Positions 1 through 9,309 are shown, counted from the first letter of the stretch. The stretch is DNA of 43,868 nt from Anaerophilus nitritigenes (GCF_004138215.1 NZ_RYYS01000069.1:1-43868), one strand, 5' to 3'. Made by a program: numbers and translations. Notes: a model not told the origin generated them from the sequence alone.

Positions 1-62
1 TCTCTAATAAAGTAATGGAGCAGGATTATGAACAATCCCACCCCAACTATTGACATAGAGCC
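1..62 (-). mobile_element. Possible terminus of an ISL3-like insertion sequence (edge)
   Basis: Read on the minus strand, the sequence leaving the noc terminator begins GGCTCTATGTCAATAGTTGG. From memory this resembles the terminal inverted repeats of ISL3-family elements, which often start GG-TCT followed by TCAATA-TTG. No transposase is inside the window and the second end cannot be seen, so this is only a resemblance. It would place an IS immediately downstream of noc. Confidence 0.28.
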
Positions 63-64
63 AC

Positions 65-98
65 AAAAAGCTGCAGGATTAATGCCTGCAGCTTTTTT
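65..98 (-). terminator. Terminator after noc
   Basis: A 13-bp perfect inverted repeat (AAAAAGCTGCAGG, 7-nt loop, CCTGCAGCTTTTT) overlaps the noc stop codon. It has a T-run on both strands, so it can act bidirectionally. It closes the noc transcript, so parA/parB, often found next to noc, are not in the same terminated unit here. Confidence 0.85.
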
Positions 99-897
99 AC
101 TGATTTTTAGGAATTTTTACAACTACTTCTACATATTCGCCTTTATCTAATTGTTTATATTCTGCATTTAGCCCAGTTTCTTTAATCGCATTGTATGCAT
201 TTTTTAAAGTATTCAAATAGATTCTAAAATTAAAAGCACTTTTCATTCTCTGTTTTGAATTTTCTTCTATAGGCCTTGTCATTTCTTCTAATATTTCTGT
301 GATTCTTTTTTCTGTCTTTTTTACATTTAAATCTTTTTCTATAATCTCTTTCATCATCATAAGTTGTAGCTTTTCATCATGAAGTTTAAGCAATGCTCTT
401 CCATGTCTTTCTGTTAATCCATTTTCAATAAGCAATTCTTGTATTCTATCTGGAAGTTTTAATATTCTTAATTTATTGGCAATGGTAGATTGATTTTTTC
501 CTACATTCTTTGCAATTTCTTGTTGAGTCAAATCATGATCTTCCATTAAATGAAGATATCCTAATGCTTCCTCTATAAAATTTAAATCTTCTCTTTGTAG
601 ATTTTCAATTAATGCCAAAACAGCAGAATCTTGGTCGCTCATTTCTGATACAATCGCTGGGATCATGTTAAGATTAGCAAGCTTTGCAGCTCTTAATCTT
701 CTTTCTCCTGCTACAAGTTCATAACTGTCCTCACCTATTTTTCTAACACTAATAGGCTGTAGTACTCCATATGTTTTTATAGATTCACTCAATTCTTCGA
801 GATTGCTTTTTTTAAATACTTTTCTAGGTTGATAAGGATTTGGTAATATGCAATCGACAGGAATTTGCAGAACCGCTGTGTTTTGATCTTTTATCAT
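97..897 (-). CDS. noc: Nucleoid occlusion protein Noc (ParB family CTPase)
   Basis: This is a ParB-family DNA-binding CTP clamp. Noc proteins bind NBS sites and block Z-ring assembly over the nucleoid. The N-terminal ParB/Srx domain (about 12-105) has the CTP motifs GERRLR (about 65-70) and ENLQRE (about 99-104), followed by a helix-turn-helix (about 124-172). The four residues known to separate Noc from ParB specificity are all of the Noc type: Q137, K143, K148 and R165 (numbered from the GTG). The start is ATG at 897 or GTG at 900, with AAGGGGA upstream. An in-frame TAG just upstream excludes a longer form, so the amphipathic membrane helix at the N-terminus of Bacillus Noc is absent. It follows rsmG after a 119-bp gap. 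Confidence 0.9.
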   Translation of the reverse strand: MIKDQNTAVLQIPVDCILPNPYQPRKVFKKSNLEELSESIKTYGVLQPISVRKIGEDSYELVAGERRLRAAKLANLNMIPAIVSEMSDQDSAVLALIENLQREDLNFIEEALGYLHLMEDHDLTQQEIAKNVGKNQSTIANKLRILKLPDRIQELLIENGLTERHGRALLKLHDEKLQLMMMKEIIEKDLNVKKTEKRITEILEEMTRPIEENSKQRMKSAFNFRIYLNTLKNAYNAIKETGLNAEYKQLDKGEYVEVVVKIPKNQ

Positions 898-1019
898 CAC
901 TGATCTTCCCCTTATACAAAACTATTCTAAATTATATTTATTCGTCAAAAATATGATACTTCCTTCCATTTTTTAAATTTTTTTCATACTTTTATTCAAC
1001 AAAATACTTGACAATTTCA

Positions 1020-1739
1020 TTATATTAGTGGTTTTTTAGTTGGAGTTCCTGCTTTTCTTGGGTATTTTGTTGGAGTTTCTTTAATCTTTTGTATCACAAC
1101 AATATTATGATGAAGATCAGAGAAAGGAAGAGATATATCTTTTCTTTCTATAAATTTTCCTCCTAATATTTGAATGGATTTTTTTGCATTTTCCATTTCT
1201 TCATCAATATTAGGTCCCTTTTGACAAATAAAATATCCTCCAACCCTTACAAATGGCAAACAATATTCACATAAAATATTTAGTTGTGCTACAGCTCTTG
1301 CCACAGCCACATCATATTTTTCTCTAAAATTTTTATTTTGTCCATAATCCTCTGCTCTTCCATGTTCAAAGGATACATTTTTAAGATCTGTCTTAAGACA
1401 TACTTCTTGTAAAAACTTAATTCTTTTATTTAAAGAATCTAACAAAGTTAATTTTATATCCGTATCATAAATATAAATTGGAATACCAGGAAATCCAGCT
1501 CCAGTTCCTACATCTATTATTGTATCACCTTTTTTTATATAAGGAAGACTCATGCAAGATAAAGAATCTAAAAAGTGCTTAATCATTACTTCCTGATCCT
1601 CTGTAATAGCAGTTAAATTCACATTTTTATTCCATTCTATCAAGAGATCTTTATAAGTTAAAAATTTATTAATTTGCTCTTCATTCAAAGAAATTCCTAG
1701 CTTTTTTGATCCTTCTCTTAAGATCTCTTCATTATTCAT
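1020..1739 (-). CDS. rsmG: 16S rRNA (guanine527-N7)-methyltransferase RsmG (GidB)
   Basis: This enzyme methylates G527 of 16S rRNA using S-adenosylmethionine. The protein has 239 residues, normal for the family, with the Rossmann SAM motif [10 protein letters not shown] near residue 77 and the family stretch NLTAITE near residue 42. The ATG at 1739 is preferred over an in-frame GTG at 1748 because AGAGGTG then lies at the right spacing. The start overlaps the mnmG stop by 8 bases, indicating translational coupling in an mnmE-mnmG-rsmG operon. The C-terminal tail ([18 protein letters not shown]) is basic and proline-rich, as in many clostridial homologues. Confidence 0.95.
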   Translation of the reverse strand: MNNEEILREGSKKLGISLNEEQINKFLTYKDLLIEWNKNVNLTAITEDQEVMIKHFLDSLSCMSLPYIKKGDTIIDVGTGAGFPGIPIYIYDTDIKLTLLDSLNKRIKFLQEVCLKTDLKNVSFEHGRAEDYGQNKNFREKYDVAVARAVAQLNILCEYCLPFVRVGGYFICQKGPNIDEEMENAKKSIQILGGKFIERKDISLPFSDLHHNIVVIQKIKETPTKYPRKAGTPTKKPLI

Positions 1740-3624
1740 TTTTTTCACCTCTTCTTCTTTGTTGTTCTAAATAAATTAAAAGAACAGAAATATCTGCTGG
1801 AGATACTCCAGATATACGAGAGGCTTGTCCTACTGAAAGAGGTTTGATCTCATCTAACTTTTGTCTTGCCTCAATTCTTAGTCCTTCTATTTTGCTATAA
1901 TCTATATCTGTACTTAATTTTTTCATTTCAAGCTTTTTAAATTGTTCTATTTGCTTTAATTGTTTATCAATATATCCTTCATACTTAATTTGTATTTCAC
2001 ATTGTTCTATTACTTCTATAGGAAGATTTTCTCGATTATTATCTGCTTCTTCTAAAGCCTTATAAGTAATCTGAGGACGTTTTAATAAGTCGTATAAAGA
2101 AATACTATTTTTTAAAGGTGCTTCATTCATTTTTTCTAATAAATCTTTAACTTGAGATGGCTTTATAATCATTTCTTTTAATCTTTTCATTTCTTCTTCT
2201 ATTTTTTCTTTTTTATCTACAAATTTACAATACCTATCCTTTGTCACAAGTCCTATTTCATAACCTTTTTGTGTAAGTCTTAAATCTGCATTATCTTGTC
2301 TCAGTACAAGCCTATACTCAGAACGTGAAGTCATCATTCTATAGGGTTCATTTGTTCCTTTTGTTACTAAATCATCAATTAAAACACCTATATACGCCTC
2401 AGAACGATCTAATATAAAAGGATCTTTTCTATTCATTTTAAGGGATGCATTAATTCCTGCCATAAGACCTTGTGCTGCAGCTTCTTCATACCCTGAGCTT
2501 CCATTAAACTGCCCTGCTGAAAATAATCCTTCAATATCCTTACACTCTAATGTTAAATTTAATTGCAAAGGATCTATACAATCATATTCAATTGCATAAG
2601 CAGGTCTCATGATTTTTACATTTTCAAGACCTGCAATACTTCTATAAAATTTTACTTGTACGTCTTCTGGAAGACTTGTAGACATTCCTTGTACATACAT
2701 TTCATTTGTATGTAACCCTTCTGGTTCAATAAACAATTGGTGTCTTTTTTTATCTGCAAATCTAACTACCTTATCTTCTATAGAAGGGCAATATCTAGGT
2801 CCTGTGCCTTCAATATCTCCTCCATACATAGCAGATCTATGAATATTTTCTTTAATAATTTCATGAGTATTTTCATTTGTATATGTAAGCCAACAAGGAA
2901 CTTGCTCTTTTTCTAAAGAATCATTCATAAAAGAAAAAGGAACAATTCTCTCGTCTCCAGGTTGCTCTTCCATCTTTGAAAAATCTAATGTTTTTTGATC
3001 TACTCTTGCAGGTGTTCCTGTTTTAAATCTTCTCATATGAAGACCAATATTTTTTAAACTTTGAGTAAGCTTTTTAGAAGGAGCAAGTCCATTAGGTCCA
3101 CTTTCATAATTGATTCCTCCTATAAATATTTTTCCTCCTAGATAAGTCCCTGTAGCTAAAATAACAGTCTTTGAATAATATACAGAACCAGTACTAAGTA
3201 CTACACCCTTTACCTTTTGATCTTCTACAAGAATTTCAATAACTTCTCCTTGCTTTAAATCTAAATTAAGTTCATTTTCTAATACCTTTTTCATTTCCAT
3301 ATGATAAAGATTTTTATCTGCTTGAGCTCTTAGAGAGTGAACAGCAGGTCCTTTTGCAGTATTAAGCATTCTACTTTGTATAAATGCTTTATCAATATTA
3401 AGACCCATCTCTCCCCCTAAAGCATCGATTTCTCTTACTAGGTGTCCTTTTCCTGTCCCTCCTATAGAAGGATTACACGGAAGCATTGCTATAGAATCTA
3501 AATTGATAGACAATAACAAAGTACTATGTCCCATTCTAGCTGTAGCCAAAGCAGCCTCACATCCTGCATGTCCTGCTCCAATAACGATTGTATCAAAATT
3601 TCCTGATTCAAATTTTTCAAACAT
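1732..3624 (-). CDS. mnmG: tRNA U34 carboxymethylaminomethyl-modifying enzyme MnmG (GidA)
   Basis: MnmG is the FAD-dependent subunit of the MnmE-MnmG complex, which installs (carboxymethyl)aminomethyl groups on wobble uridine 34 of several tRNAs. The length of 630 residues is typical. An N-terminal FAD dinucleotide motif ([12 protein letters not shown], about 15-26) and the family signature [13 protein letters not shown] (about 50-62) are visible. The C-terminal helical part (about 540-630), which binds MnmE, includes [10 protein letters not shown] and [12 protein letters not shown]. The start at ATG 3624 lies 12 bases after the mnmE stop, with an AGGAGG-like site between them. Confidence 0.97.
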   Translation of the reverse strand: MFEKFESGNFDTIVIGAGHAGCEAALATARMGHSTLLLSINLDSIAMLPCNPSIGGTGKGHLVREIDALGGEMGLNIDKAFIQSRMLNTAKGPAVHSLRAQADKNLYHMEMKKVLENELNLDLKQGEVIEILVEDQKVKGVVLSTGSVYYSKTVILATGTYLGGKIFIGGINYESGPNGLAPSKKLTQSLKNIGLHMRRFKTGTPARVDQKTLDFSKMEEQPGDERIVPFSFMNDSLEKEQVPCWLTYTNENTHEIIKENIHRSAMYGGDIEGTGPRYCPSIEDKVVRFADKKRHQLFIEPEGLHTNEMYVQGMSTSLPEDVQVKFYRSIAGLENVKIMRPAYAIEYDCIDPLQLNLTLECKDIEGLFSAGQFNGSSGYEEAAAQGLMAGINASLKMNRKDPFILDRSEAYIGVLIDDLVTKGTNEPYRMMTSRSEYRLVLRQDNADLRLTQKGYEIGLVTKDRYCKFVDKKEKIEEEMKRLKEMIIKPSQVKDLLEKMNEAPLKNSISLYDLLKRPQITYKALEEADNNRENLPIEVIEQCEIQIKYEGYIDKQLKQIEQFKKLEMKKLSTDIDYSKIEGLRIEARQKLDEIKPLSVGQASRISGVSPADISVLLIYLEQQRRRGEKNE

Positions 3625-3636
3625 ATATTTTTCCTC

Positions 3637-5016
3637 CTACTTTCCTAAACAAAAATTAGAAAATATTGTATCTAGTACATCTTCTCCTACTGTATCCCCT
3701 GTAATCTCTCCTAAATATTCCCATGTATTTTTAATGTCTACCTCTATAAAATCTAGTGCAAGTCCATCATCAATAGCTTTAATACCTTCTTTTATGCTAC
3801 TTATTGCTCTCTCTAAAGCATTTTGATGTCTGACATTTGTAACAAAAGAAACTTCTCCTTGTTTCACTTCTCCTCCATAAACCATATTCACAATTGTATT
3901 TTCTAATTCTTCCATTCCTTCTCGTGATAAAACTGATAATTTGATTATTTTTTTGTTTGGAAGTATTTTTTGTATATCATCTTTCGTAAAAACTTCAGGA
4001 AGATCTATTTTATTAAGTATTACAATAGCTTGTCTATTAATCAGAAGTTTCATAATTCTTTGATCTTCATCTGTTAAAGGCTCTGAAGCATTTAAAACAA
4101 ATATGATTAAATCTGCTTTATTAAAAAACTGTTTACTTCTTTCTACTCCTATTTTTTCTACTATATCTTCTGTTTCACGAATTCCAGCTGTATCTATAAT
4201 TTTAAGAGGAATTCCTTTTATACTTACATATTCTTCAATTACATCTCTTGTAGTTCCTGGCACATCTGTTACAATAGCCCTTGATTCTTTTAAAAGAGCA
4301 TTCATAAGAGATGATTTTCCTACATTAGGTTTTCCTATGATTGCAGTACTTAAGCCCTCTTTTAGAATTCTTCCTGTTTGAGCACTTTCTAAAAGCTCAT
4401 GAATACCCTTATAAATATGCTTCGCTTTTTCCTTTAATTCATGATAAGTAATTTCTTCTATATCTTCATCTGGAAAATCAATATTTACTGTAATATGAGC
4501 CATCATCTCTAAAATATCATTTCTAATTTTTTTGACTTCTTTCGATAAAGATCCTTCTAATTGACCTAGTGCCACATCAAAACTTTTATCTGTTTTTGCA
4601 CTAATAAGATCCATCACCGCCTCAGCTTGTGATAAGTCAATTCTTCCATTTAAAAAAGCTCTCTTTGTAAATTCTCCAGGTTCTGCCACTCTTGCTCCAT
4701 ATCTTAATACGATTTCTAATATTTTTTTTACTGGAACAATTCCTCCATGACAATCTATTTCTGCTATATCTTCAGCAGTATATGTAAAAGGTGCCTTCAT
4801 ATAAGTAACTAAAACCTCATCGATCACATGTTTTGTACTTGGATCTATAATTTTTCCATGAGTTAATCTTCTAGAGGAATAATCTTTTATAGATTTTCCT
4901 TTTGTAGGAATAAATATTTGATCTAATATTTTTATAGAATCTTCTCCACTTAATCTTACAATACCAATACCAGCTTCTCCTGGTGCAGTAGCAATAGCTG
5001 CAATTGTATCACTCAT
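3637..5016 (-). CDS. mnmE: tRNA modification GTPase MnmE (TrmE)
   Basis: MnmE is the GTPase and formyl-THF-binding partner of MnmG in wobble-uridine modification. The 459-residue protein shows an N-terminal tetrahydrofolate domain, a helical domain, and an inserted G domain with P-loop GKPNVGKSS, DTAGIRE and NKID motifs. It ends in the catalytic C-terminal motif FCLGK. ATG at 5016 is chosen because AAAGAGGTG lies just upstream. An in-frame GTG three codons earlier overlaps that ribosome site. It is the first gene of the mnmE-mnmG-rsmG unit, separated from jag by a terminator and about 200 bp. Confidence 0.97.
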   Translation of the reverse strand: MSDTIAAIATAPGEAGIGIVRLSGEDSIKILDQIFIPTKGKSIKDYSSRRLTHGKIIDPSTKHVIDEVLVTYMKAPFTYTAEDIAEIDCHGGIVPVKKILEIVLRYGARVAEPGEFTKRAFLNGRIDLSQAEAVMDLISAKTDKSFDVALGQLEGSLSKEVKKIRNDILEMMAHITVNIDFPDEDIEEITYHELKEKAKHIYKGIHELLESAQTGRILKEGLSTAIIGKPNVGKSSLMNALLKESRAIVTDVPGTTRDVIEEYVSIKGIPLKIIDTAGIRETEDIVEKIGVERSKQFFNKADLIIFVLNASEPLTDEDQRIMKLLINRQAIVILNKIDLPEVFTKDDIQKILPNKKIIKLSVLSREGMEELENTIVNMVYGGEVKQGEVSFVTNVRHQNALERAISSIKEGIKAIDDGLALDFIEVDIKNTWEYLGEITGDTVGEDVLDTIFSNFCLGK

Positions 5017-5184
5017 TTTTTTCACCTCTTTATTTAAATCCCTATATATTTTATATCAAAACTTCTCATCTTGCTATGATAAGTACTCTTTATATAAAAA
5101 ATTTTTTCACTTCTATAGTAGTATGCCTCATAAATACAATGAAATTACACAACAATGAATTTATACTCTTTATAAGATAACAAT

Positions 5185-5212
5185 AAAACCCAGTAATACC
5201 TACTGGGTTTTT
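5185..5212 (-). terminator. Terminator after jag
   Basis: An 11-bp stem (AAAACCCAGTA, 5-nt loop, TACTGGGTTTT) lies just after the jag stop codon and ends in a T-tract on the minus strand. It separates the rpmH-jag operon from mnmE. The remaining sequence up to 5016 is AT-rich and must hold the mnmE promoter, but no clear -35/-10 pair stands out. Confidence 0.75.
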
Positions 5213-5216
5213 AAGC

Positions 5217-5834
5217 TTATTTTGCTACAATAACAACTTTTCTATAAGGTTCTTCCCCTTCACTTTTTGTATATACATAAGGATGGTTTTGAAGAGTAGC
5301 ATGAATAATTCTTCGTTCATATGGATTCATAGGCTCAAGAATAATATCTTTTCTTTTTATTCTTGCTTGACTAGCAAGCTTATTTGCAAGTCGTATTAAG
5401 GTTTGTTCCCTTTTTTGTCTATATCCTTCTGTATCTAGCACTACTCTTATGTAATCGTCCCTGTCTTTATTGACTACTAAGCTTACTAAGTATTGAAGGG
5501 AGTCTAGAGTTTGTCCTCTTCTCCCAATTAAGATTCCCATATCAGCTCCTATAATCTCTACTTCTAATTGATCCCCTTTTTGTTGTGTTTTACATTGTAC
5601 CTCTATATTCATATCTTTAAATATATTTTTTAAAAATTCTATTGCTTTATCTCCTGGAGAATCTATAACAGTTACTCTTACTTTTGCTGGCTTTGTCCCG
5701 AAAAATCCTAAAATGCCTCTGCTGGGTTCTTCTATTACTTCAATTTCTACTTGATCACGTACAACTTTTAATTCATCTAGGGCATTTTTCACAGCTTCTT
5801 CTACAGTTTTTCCTGTTTTATCTGTGAATTTCAT
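5217..5834 (-). CDS. jag: RNA-binding protein Jag/KhpB
   Basis: Jag (also called KhpB or EloR) is an RNA-binding protein tied to cell elongation and division control in Gram-positive bacteria. The 205-residue protein has the order expected for the family. The Jag-N domain comes first (1-50, with the G-x-FG motif GILGFFGTKPAKVRV), then a KH domain with a GRRGQTLDSLQYL loop (about 108-125), then a C-terminal R3H-like domain with PMNPYERRIIH. Its start lies one base from the yidC stop. The yidC-jag pairing is nearly universal in Firmicutes and suggests co-expression with membrane-protein insertion. Confidence 0.95.
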   Translation of the reverse strand: MKFTDKTGKTVEEAVKNALDELKVVRDQVEIEVIEEPSRGILGFFGTKPAKVRVTVIDSPGDKAIEFLKNIFKDMNIEVQCKTQQKGDQLEVEIIGADMGILIGRRGQTLDSLQYLVSLVVNKDRDDYIRVVLDTEGYRQKREQTLIRLANKLASQARIKRKDIILEPMNPYERRIIHATLQNHPYVYTKSEGEEPYRKVVIVAK

Positions 5835-5835
5835 G

Positions 5836-6498
5836 TTATTTTAATTCCTCCTTAGTTGTTGCAGCCTTTGGCATTAAAACTTGCTGAACTATTTGGAATA
5901 CATTACTTACTACCCAATATAAGCTAAGTCCTGCTGGAAAACCTCTTCCCATCCATAAAATCATAATTGGAAATACCATATTCATAGTTTTCATAGTTTG
6001 ATTTTGAGCTGCATTTCCTGTACTTGCAGTATTCATAGAAAAATAAGTCGTAACAGCTGCAAGTATTGGTAATATAATCGTATCTGGTTGACTTAAATCC
6101 GGTATCCATAAAAAGGCTTCCTGTGTAGCATGAATAAAACTAGGATCTAAAATATATTTTGTAGGATCTTTTAGTACTGAAAAAAGTCCAAATATAATAG
6201 GCATTTGAATTAATAAAGGTAAACATCCTCCAACAGGGTTTACTTTATATTCCTTATAAAGCTCCATAGTTTTAATGTTCAATTTTTCTTTGTCATTTTT
6301 ATATTTTTCTTGTATTTCTTTTAGTTTTGGTTGAATTTCACTCATTTGCCTTGTGCTTTTTAGCTGCTTTATAGTAAGTGGTACTAAAATTAATTTGATA
6401 ATCACTGTAAATAATATAATAGATATACCATAATTTCCAATTAACTGATAAAACCAATTTAAAAGCAAACTCATGGGTTTAGCTATAATAGCTATCAA
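5836..6498 (-). CDS. yidC: Membrane protein insertase YidC/Oxa1 family
   Basis: YidC inserts and folds membrane proteins, alone or with SecYEG. The short Gram-positive form (220 residues) lacks the large periplasmic domain. Several hydrophobic segments are visible (about 10-38, 88-105, 130-150 and 172-205), and the charged cytoplasmic hairpin with KLKEIQEKYKNDKEKL lies between the first two. The motif NPVGGCLPLLIQMPI is diagnostic. The likely start is TTG at 6498 behind GGGGG. An in-frame ATG at 6474 is a shorter alternative. No lipobox cysteine is present at the N-terminus, unlike Bacillus SpoIIIJ. Confidence 0.95.
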   Translation of the reverse strand: MIAIIAKPMSLLLNWFYQLIGNYGISIILFTVIIKLILVPLTIKQLKSTRQMSEIQPKLKEIQEKYKNDKEKLNIKTMELYKEYKVNPVGGCLPLLIQMPIIFGLFSVLKDPTKYILDPSFIHATQEAFLWIPDLSQPDTIILPILAAVTTYFSMNTASTGNAAQNQTMKTMNMVFPIMILWMGRGFPAGLSLYWVVSNVFQIVQQVLMPKAATTKEELK

Positions 6499-6524
6499 AT
6501 TTTTTACCCCCTGTCATTTATATT

Positions 6525-6734
6525 CTATTTTAAAGGGTCATATCCTCCTGGATGAAAGGGATGACATTTTAATATTCTTTTTATACTTAATAAAATTCCT
6601 TTTATTGCACCATATTTTGTAATAGCCTCTACTGCATATTGAGAACAGGTCGGATAAAATCTACAAGTTTTATTTTTAAAAGGTGAAATATACTTTTGAT
6701 AAACCTTCAGCATTCCTATTAATAGTTTTTTCAA
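6525..6734 (-). CDS. yidD: Membrane protein insertion efficiency factor YidD
   Basis: This small (69-residue) DUF37 protein is thought to help YidC-dependent insertion at the inner leaflet. The diagnostic stretch [14 protein letters not shown] (about 24-37) and the C-terminal [11 protein letters not shown] are intact. The start is a TTG at 6734, six bases after the rnpA stop. It sits between rnpA and yidC exactly as in most bacteria. Confidence 0.95.
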   Translation of the reverse strand: MKKLLIGMLKVYQKYISPFKNKTCRFYPTCSQYAVEAITKYGAIKGILLSIKRILKCHPFHPGGYDPLK

Positions 6735-6740
6735 ATGATT

Positions 6741-7076
6741 TCACTTCAATATCTTAGATTTTTTTAAAATATGAGATATAGATTTCTCTACCTCTTGGTA
6801 AGAGGCATCATTTATATTGACTCTTGCAATAAAAATTAGATCATATCCTTTTTCTATTTGCTGATCATATATACGAAAAGCTTCTTTCATCAGTCTTCTA
6901 GCTCTATTTCTTTTTACACTATTTCCAACTTTTTTACTAGCAATAAAACCTATTCGATTGTCTACTTGATTATTTTTCATATAAAATACTACTAATTGTC
7001 TATTGGCTACTGAATTTCCTTTTGCATATATTTTCTTAAAATCAGCATTTTTTCTTAATCTTAATGTATCTTTCAT
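6741..7076 (-). CDS. rnpA: Ribonuclease P protein component
   Basis: RnpA is the protein subunit of RNase P, which matures the 5' ends of tRNAs together with its catalytic RNA. The 111-residue, strongly basic protein carries the signature KVGNSVKRNRARRLMKE (about 50-66), which contacts RNase P RNA and the pre-tRNA leader. The ATG at 7076 is preceded by AAGGAAGG. It follows rpmH with an unusually structured 150-bp gap containing a terminator-like hairpin and a long palindrome. Confidence 0.96.
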   Translation of the reverse strand: MKDTLRLRKNADFKKIYAKGNSVANRQLVVFYMKNNQVDNRIGFIASKKVGNSVKRNRARRLMKEAFRIYDQQIEKGYDLIFIARVNINDASYQEVEKSISHILKKSKILK

Positions 7077-7157
7077 TCATTTTCCTTCCTTTTTTCTACA
7101 AAGTACCCATTAGAATAAGATCTTCCTGTGGAAGGTTTATAGTAAGTAGAATTTGTT

Positions 7158-7204
7158 ATAATACATATGAAATTATGAAAAATTCACAATTTCATATGTA
7201 TTAT
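7158..7204. repeat. 17-bp perfect inverted repeat between rpmH and rnpA
   Basis: The arms ATAATACATATGAAATT (7158-7174) and AATTTCATATGTATTAT (7188-7204) are perfect complements around a 13-nt AT-rich loop. There is no T-run after it on either strand, so it is not a standard terminator. It lies inside the rpmH-rnpA transcript. An RNA processing or mRNA-stability structure is possible, and so is a palindromic protein site. Confidence 0.7.
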
Positions 7205-7206
7205 AG

Positions 7207-7230
7207 AAAAAGGCCACTTTATGCGGCCTT
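7207..7230 (-). terminator. Attenuator-like hairpin after rpmH
   Basis: On the minus strand AAGGCC, a 9-nt loop and GGCCTT are followed by TTTTT, overlapping the rpmH stop codon. The stem is short (6 bp, GC-rich), so partial termination is likely. This would lower rnpA and yidC expression relative to the abundant ribosomal protein L34. Confidence 0.6.
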
Positions 7231-7363
7231 ATGCAGTCAGTTTCTTTCTGCCTCTTAATCTACGTTTTTTTAATATATTTCTTCCAGCTTTAGTACTCAT
7301 TCTTTTTCTGAATCCATGTTCTTTTTTTCTTTGTCTCTTTTTTGGCTGATATGTTCTTTTCAT
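7229..7363 (-). CDS. rpmH: 50S ribosomal protein L34
   Basis: The 44-residue, highly basic protein begins [18 protein letters not shown] and ends in GRKKLTA, matching L34 along its whole length. The start ATG at 7363 is preceded by GAAGGAGGTG. It is the first gene of the rpmH-rnpA-yidD-yidC-jag operon, transcribed away from dnaA. Confidence 0.97.
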   Translation of the reverse strand: MKRTYQPKKRQRKKEHGFRKRMSTKAGRNILKKRRLRGRKKLTA

Positions 7364-7441
7364 ATACAAACACCTCCTTCAAAACTTGCATATATATTTC
7401 AATGAATATAATGTACTCTAAAATTGAGCATTTACTAAATT

Positions 7442-7470
7442 ATTATAACTGGCTATTAAAAATATGTCAA
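7442..7470 (-). promoter_or_regulatory. Promoter of the rpmH operon
   Basis: On the minus strand a perfect TTGACA (7465-7470), a 17-bp spacer and a perfect TATAAT (7442-7447) are present. This is the strongest housekeeping promoter in the window, as expected for a ribosomal-protein operon. Predicted initiation is near 7435, giving a leader of about 70 bases. Confidence 0.9.
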
Positions 7471-7493
7471 GGAGGTTATCTTTTTTAGTTTTT

Positions 7494-7874
7494 TGTGGAT
7501 AATTTAAACACAGAATATTTTTGTTGTGGATAATTTTTGTCATATCATTGAAATCACTTTTTTATTTTGATATGATTAAGAAAGATTGTTTATATGTGAA
7601 GAAATTATTAACTTTATTCACTTTTATGCACAGGGTGTGGATAAAAGTGTGCATAACTTTTATCATATCTATTGATTTTCTTTTTTTTTCGCATATTTTT
7701 TATGTGTATATTTTTTTTCCATTTTTTTTCGTTTTTGTGTATAACTTTATAAACTTTTATATTACAAAACATTTATCCACATACTTATTCATTTCCTAGT
7801 TTATAATTTTTATACTGTTCGTTTTTAATTTTTTTATGATTCATCCACATTTTTTGTGGATATTTTGTGGATAT
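7494..7874. other. oriC, part 1: DnaA-box cluster upstream of dnaA
   Basis: Exact DnaA boxes (TTATCCACA or complement) lie at 7494-7502, 7525-7533, 7636-7644 and 7773-7781. One-mismatch boxes lie at 7624-7632, 7648-7656, 7841-7849, 7855-7863 and 7866-7874. The two boxes at 7624 and 7648 are TTATGCACA and its complement, symmetrically flanking the exact box. The rest is extremely AT-rich with long T-tracts. The stretch 7364-7944 has no gene except the two divergent promoters, and is best read as the upstream half of a bipartite origin that also represses dnaA. Confidence 0.9.
7548..7576 (+). promoter_or_regulatory. Candidate dnaA promoter
   Basis: TTGAAA (7548-7553), a 17-bp spacer and TATGAT (7571-7576) form a good sigma-A promoter lying between DnaA boxes, suited to DnaA autorepression. 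A second possible promoter, TTGTGT-17-TATATT, is at 7735-7763. The first would give a leader of about 360 bases. Confidence 0.6.
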
Positions 7875-7944
7875 TGGTTTTTTTTATATTAAAAAATATT
7901 TTTTCTTTTATTTGTCAAAGCTCTTATTAAAGGAGGTTATTTTT

Positions 7945-9285
7945 ATGAACAATTACCTATCAGAAATATGGGAAGAAGCCTTACACCTCATCAAAACAGA
8001 ATTAACCGAAGTAAGTTTTAATACATGGCTAAAGCCCATAGAACCTTTAAACATAAATGGAAAAACCATCGTACTCGCTGTCGCAAATGATTTTTCAAAA
8101 GGGATTTTAGAAGCTCGATATGCAACTTTAATTATCAATGCAATTAAACAAATTACCAGTGAAGAATATTCTCTTGCATTTACAGTACCAGGAACTGAAG
8201 CATATTTAAAAGCTTCTCAATCTCAACCTACAAAACAAATCAATAAAGATAGCTTTGACACTTTAAACCTCAATCCAAAATATGTTTTTGATACTTTTGT
8301 CATAGGAAATAGCAATCGTTTTGCTCATGCAGCTTCTTTAGCAGTTGCAGAATCTCCAGCTAAAGCCTACAATCCACTATTTATATATGGAGGAGTAGGT
8401 CTTGGAAAAACCCATTTAATGCATGCTATTGGTCATTTTATATTGGGTCAAAATCCTAATGCGAAAGTTGTATATGTATCTTCTGAAAAATTTACAAATG
8501 AATTAATTAATTCTATTAGAGATGATAAAAATGTGGAATTTAGAAATAAATATCGTAATGTCGATGTCCTACTAGTAGATGATATTCAATTTATTGCTGG
8601 AAAAGAACGGACTCAAGAAGAATTTTTCCATACTTTTAACGCTCTTCATGAAGCAAATAAACAAATTATTATTTCTAGTGACCGGCCACCAAAAGAAATT
8701 CCTACCTTAGAAGATAGATTAAGGTCTAGATTTGAATGGGGACTTATTACAGATATTCAACCCCCTGATTTAGAAACTAGAATTGCAATTTTAAGAAAAA
8801 AAGCAGAAATTGAAAATATAGACGTTCCAAATGAAGTAATGCACCATATTGCAAAAAAAATTCAATCTAATATTCGAGAATTAGAAGGTGCTTTAATTAG
8901 AATCGTAGCTTATTCTTCTTTGACAAATAAAGAAGTAACTATTGAACTTGCTAGTGAAGCACTAAAAGATATTATTGCATCTAGTCAACCCAAACAAATT
9001 ACAGTCAATTTAATCAAAGAAGTAGTATCTGAACATTTTGGAATTAAATTAGATGATTTTAATTCTAAAAGAAGAACAAGATCTATCTCTTATCCAAGAC
9101 AAATTGCCATGTACTTGTGTAGAGAGCTTACAGATTTATCTTTACCTAAAATAGGAGATGAATTTGGAGGACGAGATCATACTACAGTAATTCATGCTCA
9201 TGAAAAAATTTCAAAAGACATTGAATCTAAACCTGAATTTAAAACAAAAATAGATGCAATTATAAAAGATATACAAGGAAAATAA
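7945..9285 (+). CDS. dnaA: Chromosomal replication initiator DnaA
   Basis: DnaA is the AAA+ initiator that binds DnaA boxes and melts the origin. The ATG at 7945 is chosen over longer in-frame starts because AAAGGAGG precedes it and the protein then begins [13 protein letters not shown], as in other DnaA proteins. The 446-residue product has domain I (1-80), a short linker, the AAA+ domain with Walker A GGVGLGKT (149-156) and Walker B VDDIQFI (211-217), and the C-terminal DNA-binding domain with signature DHTTVIHA (411-418). The gene is flanked by DnaA-box clusters on both sides. Confidence 0.99.
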   Translation: MNNYLSEIWEEALHLIKTELTEVSFNTWLKPIEPLNINGKTIVLAVANDFSKGILEARYATLIINAIKQITSEEYSLAFTVPGTEAYLKASQSQPTKQINKDSFDTLNLNPKYVFDTFVIGNSNRFAHAASLAVAESPAKAYNPLFIYGGVGLGKTHLMHAIGHFILGQNPNAKVVYVSSEKFTNELINSIRDDKNVEFRNKYRNVDVLLVDDIQFIAGKERTQEEFFHTFNALHEANKQIIISSDRPPKEIPTLEDRLRSRFEWGLITDIQPPDLETRIAILRKKAEIENIDVPNEVMHHIAKKIQSNIRELEGALIRIVAYSSLTNKEVTIELASEALKDIIASSQPKQITVNLIKEVVSEHFGIKLDDFNSKRRTRSISYPRQIAMYLCRELTDLSLPKIGDEFGGRDHTTVIHAHEKISKDIESKPEFKTKIDAIIKDIQGK

Positions 9286-9309
9286 TACACACTGCTCTGT
9301 GTTTATTTT
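9280..9309 (+). terminator. Weak terminator after dnaA
   Basis: AAATAA-T-ACACA, a 6-nt loop, then TGTGT-TTATTT form a hairpin with one bulged base, overlapping the dnaA stop codon and ending in a T-rich tail. Partial termination between dnaA and dnaN is plausible. Confidence 0.5.

Noticed and set aside
7521-7799. Small hydrophobic protein in the origin
   Set aside because: The frame is made of T-tracts and spans several DnaA boxes. It has no ribosome site and is best seen as origin DNA.
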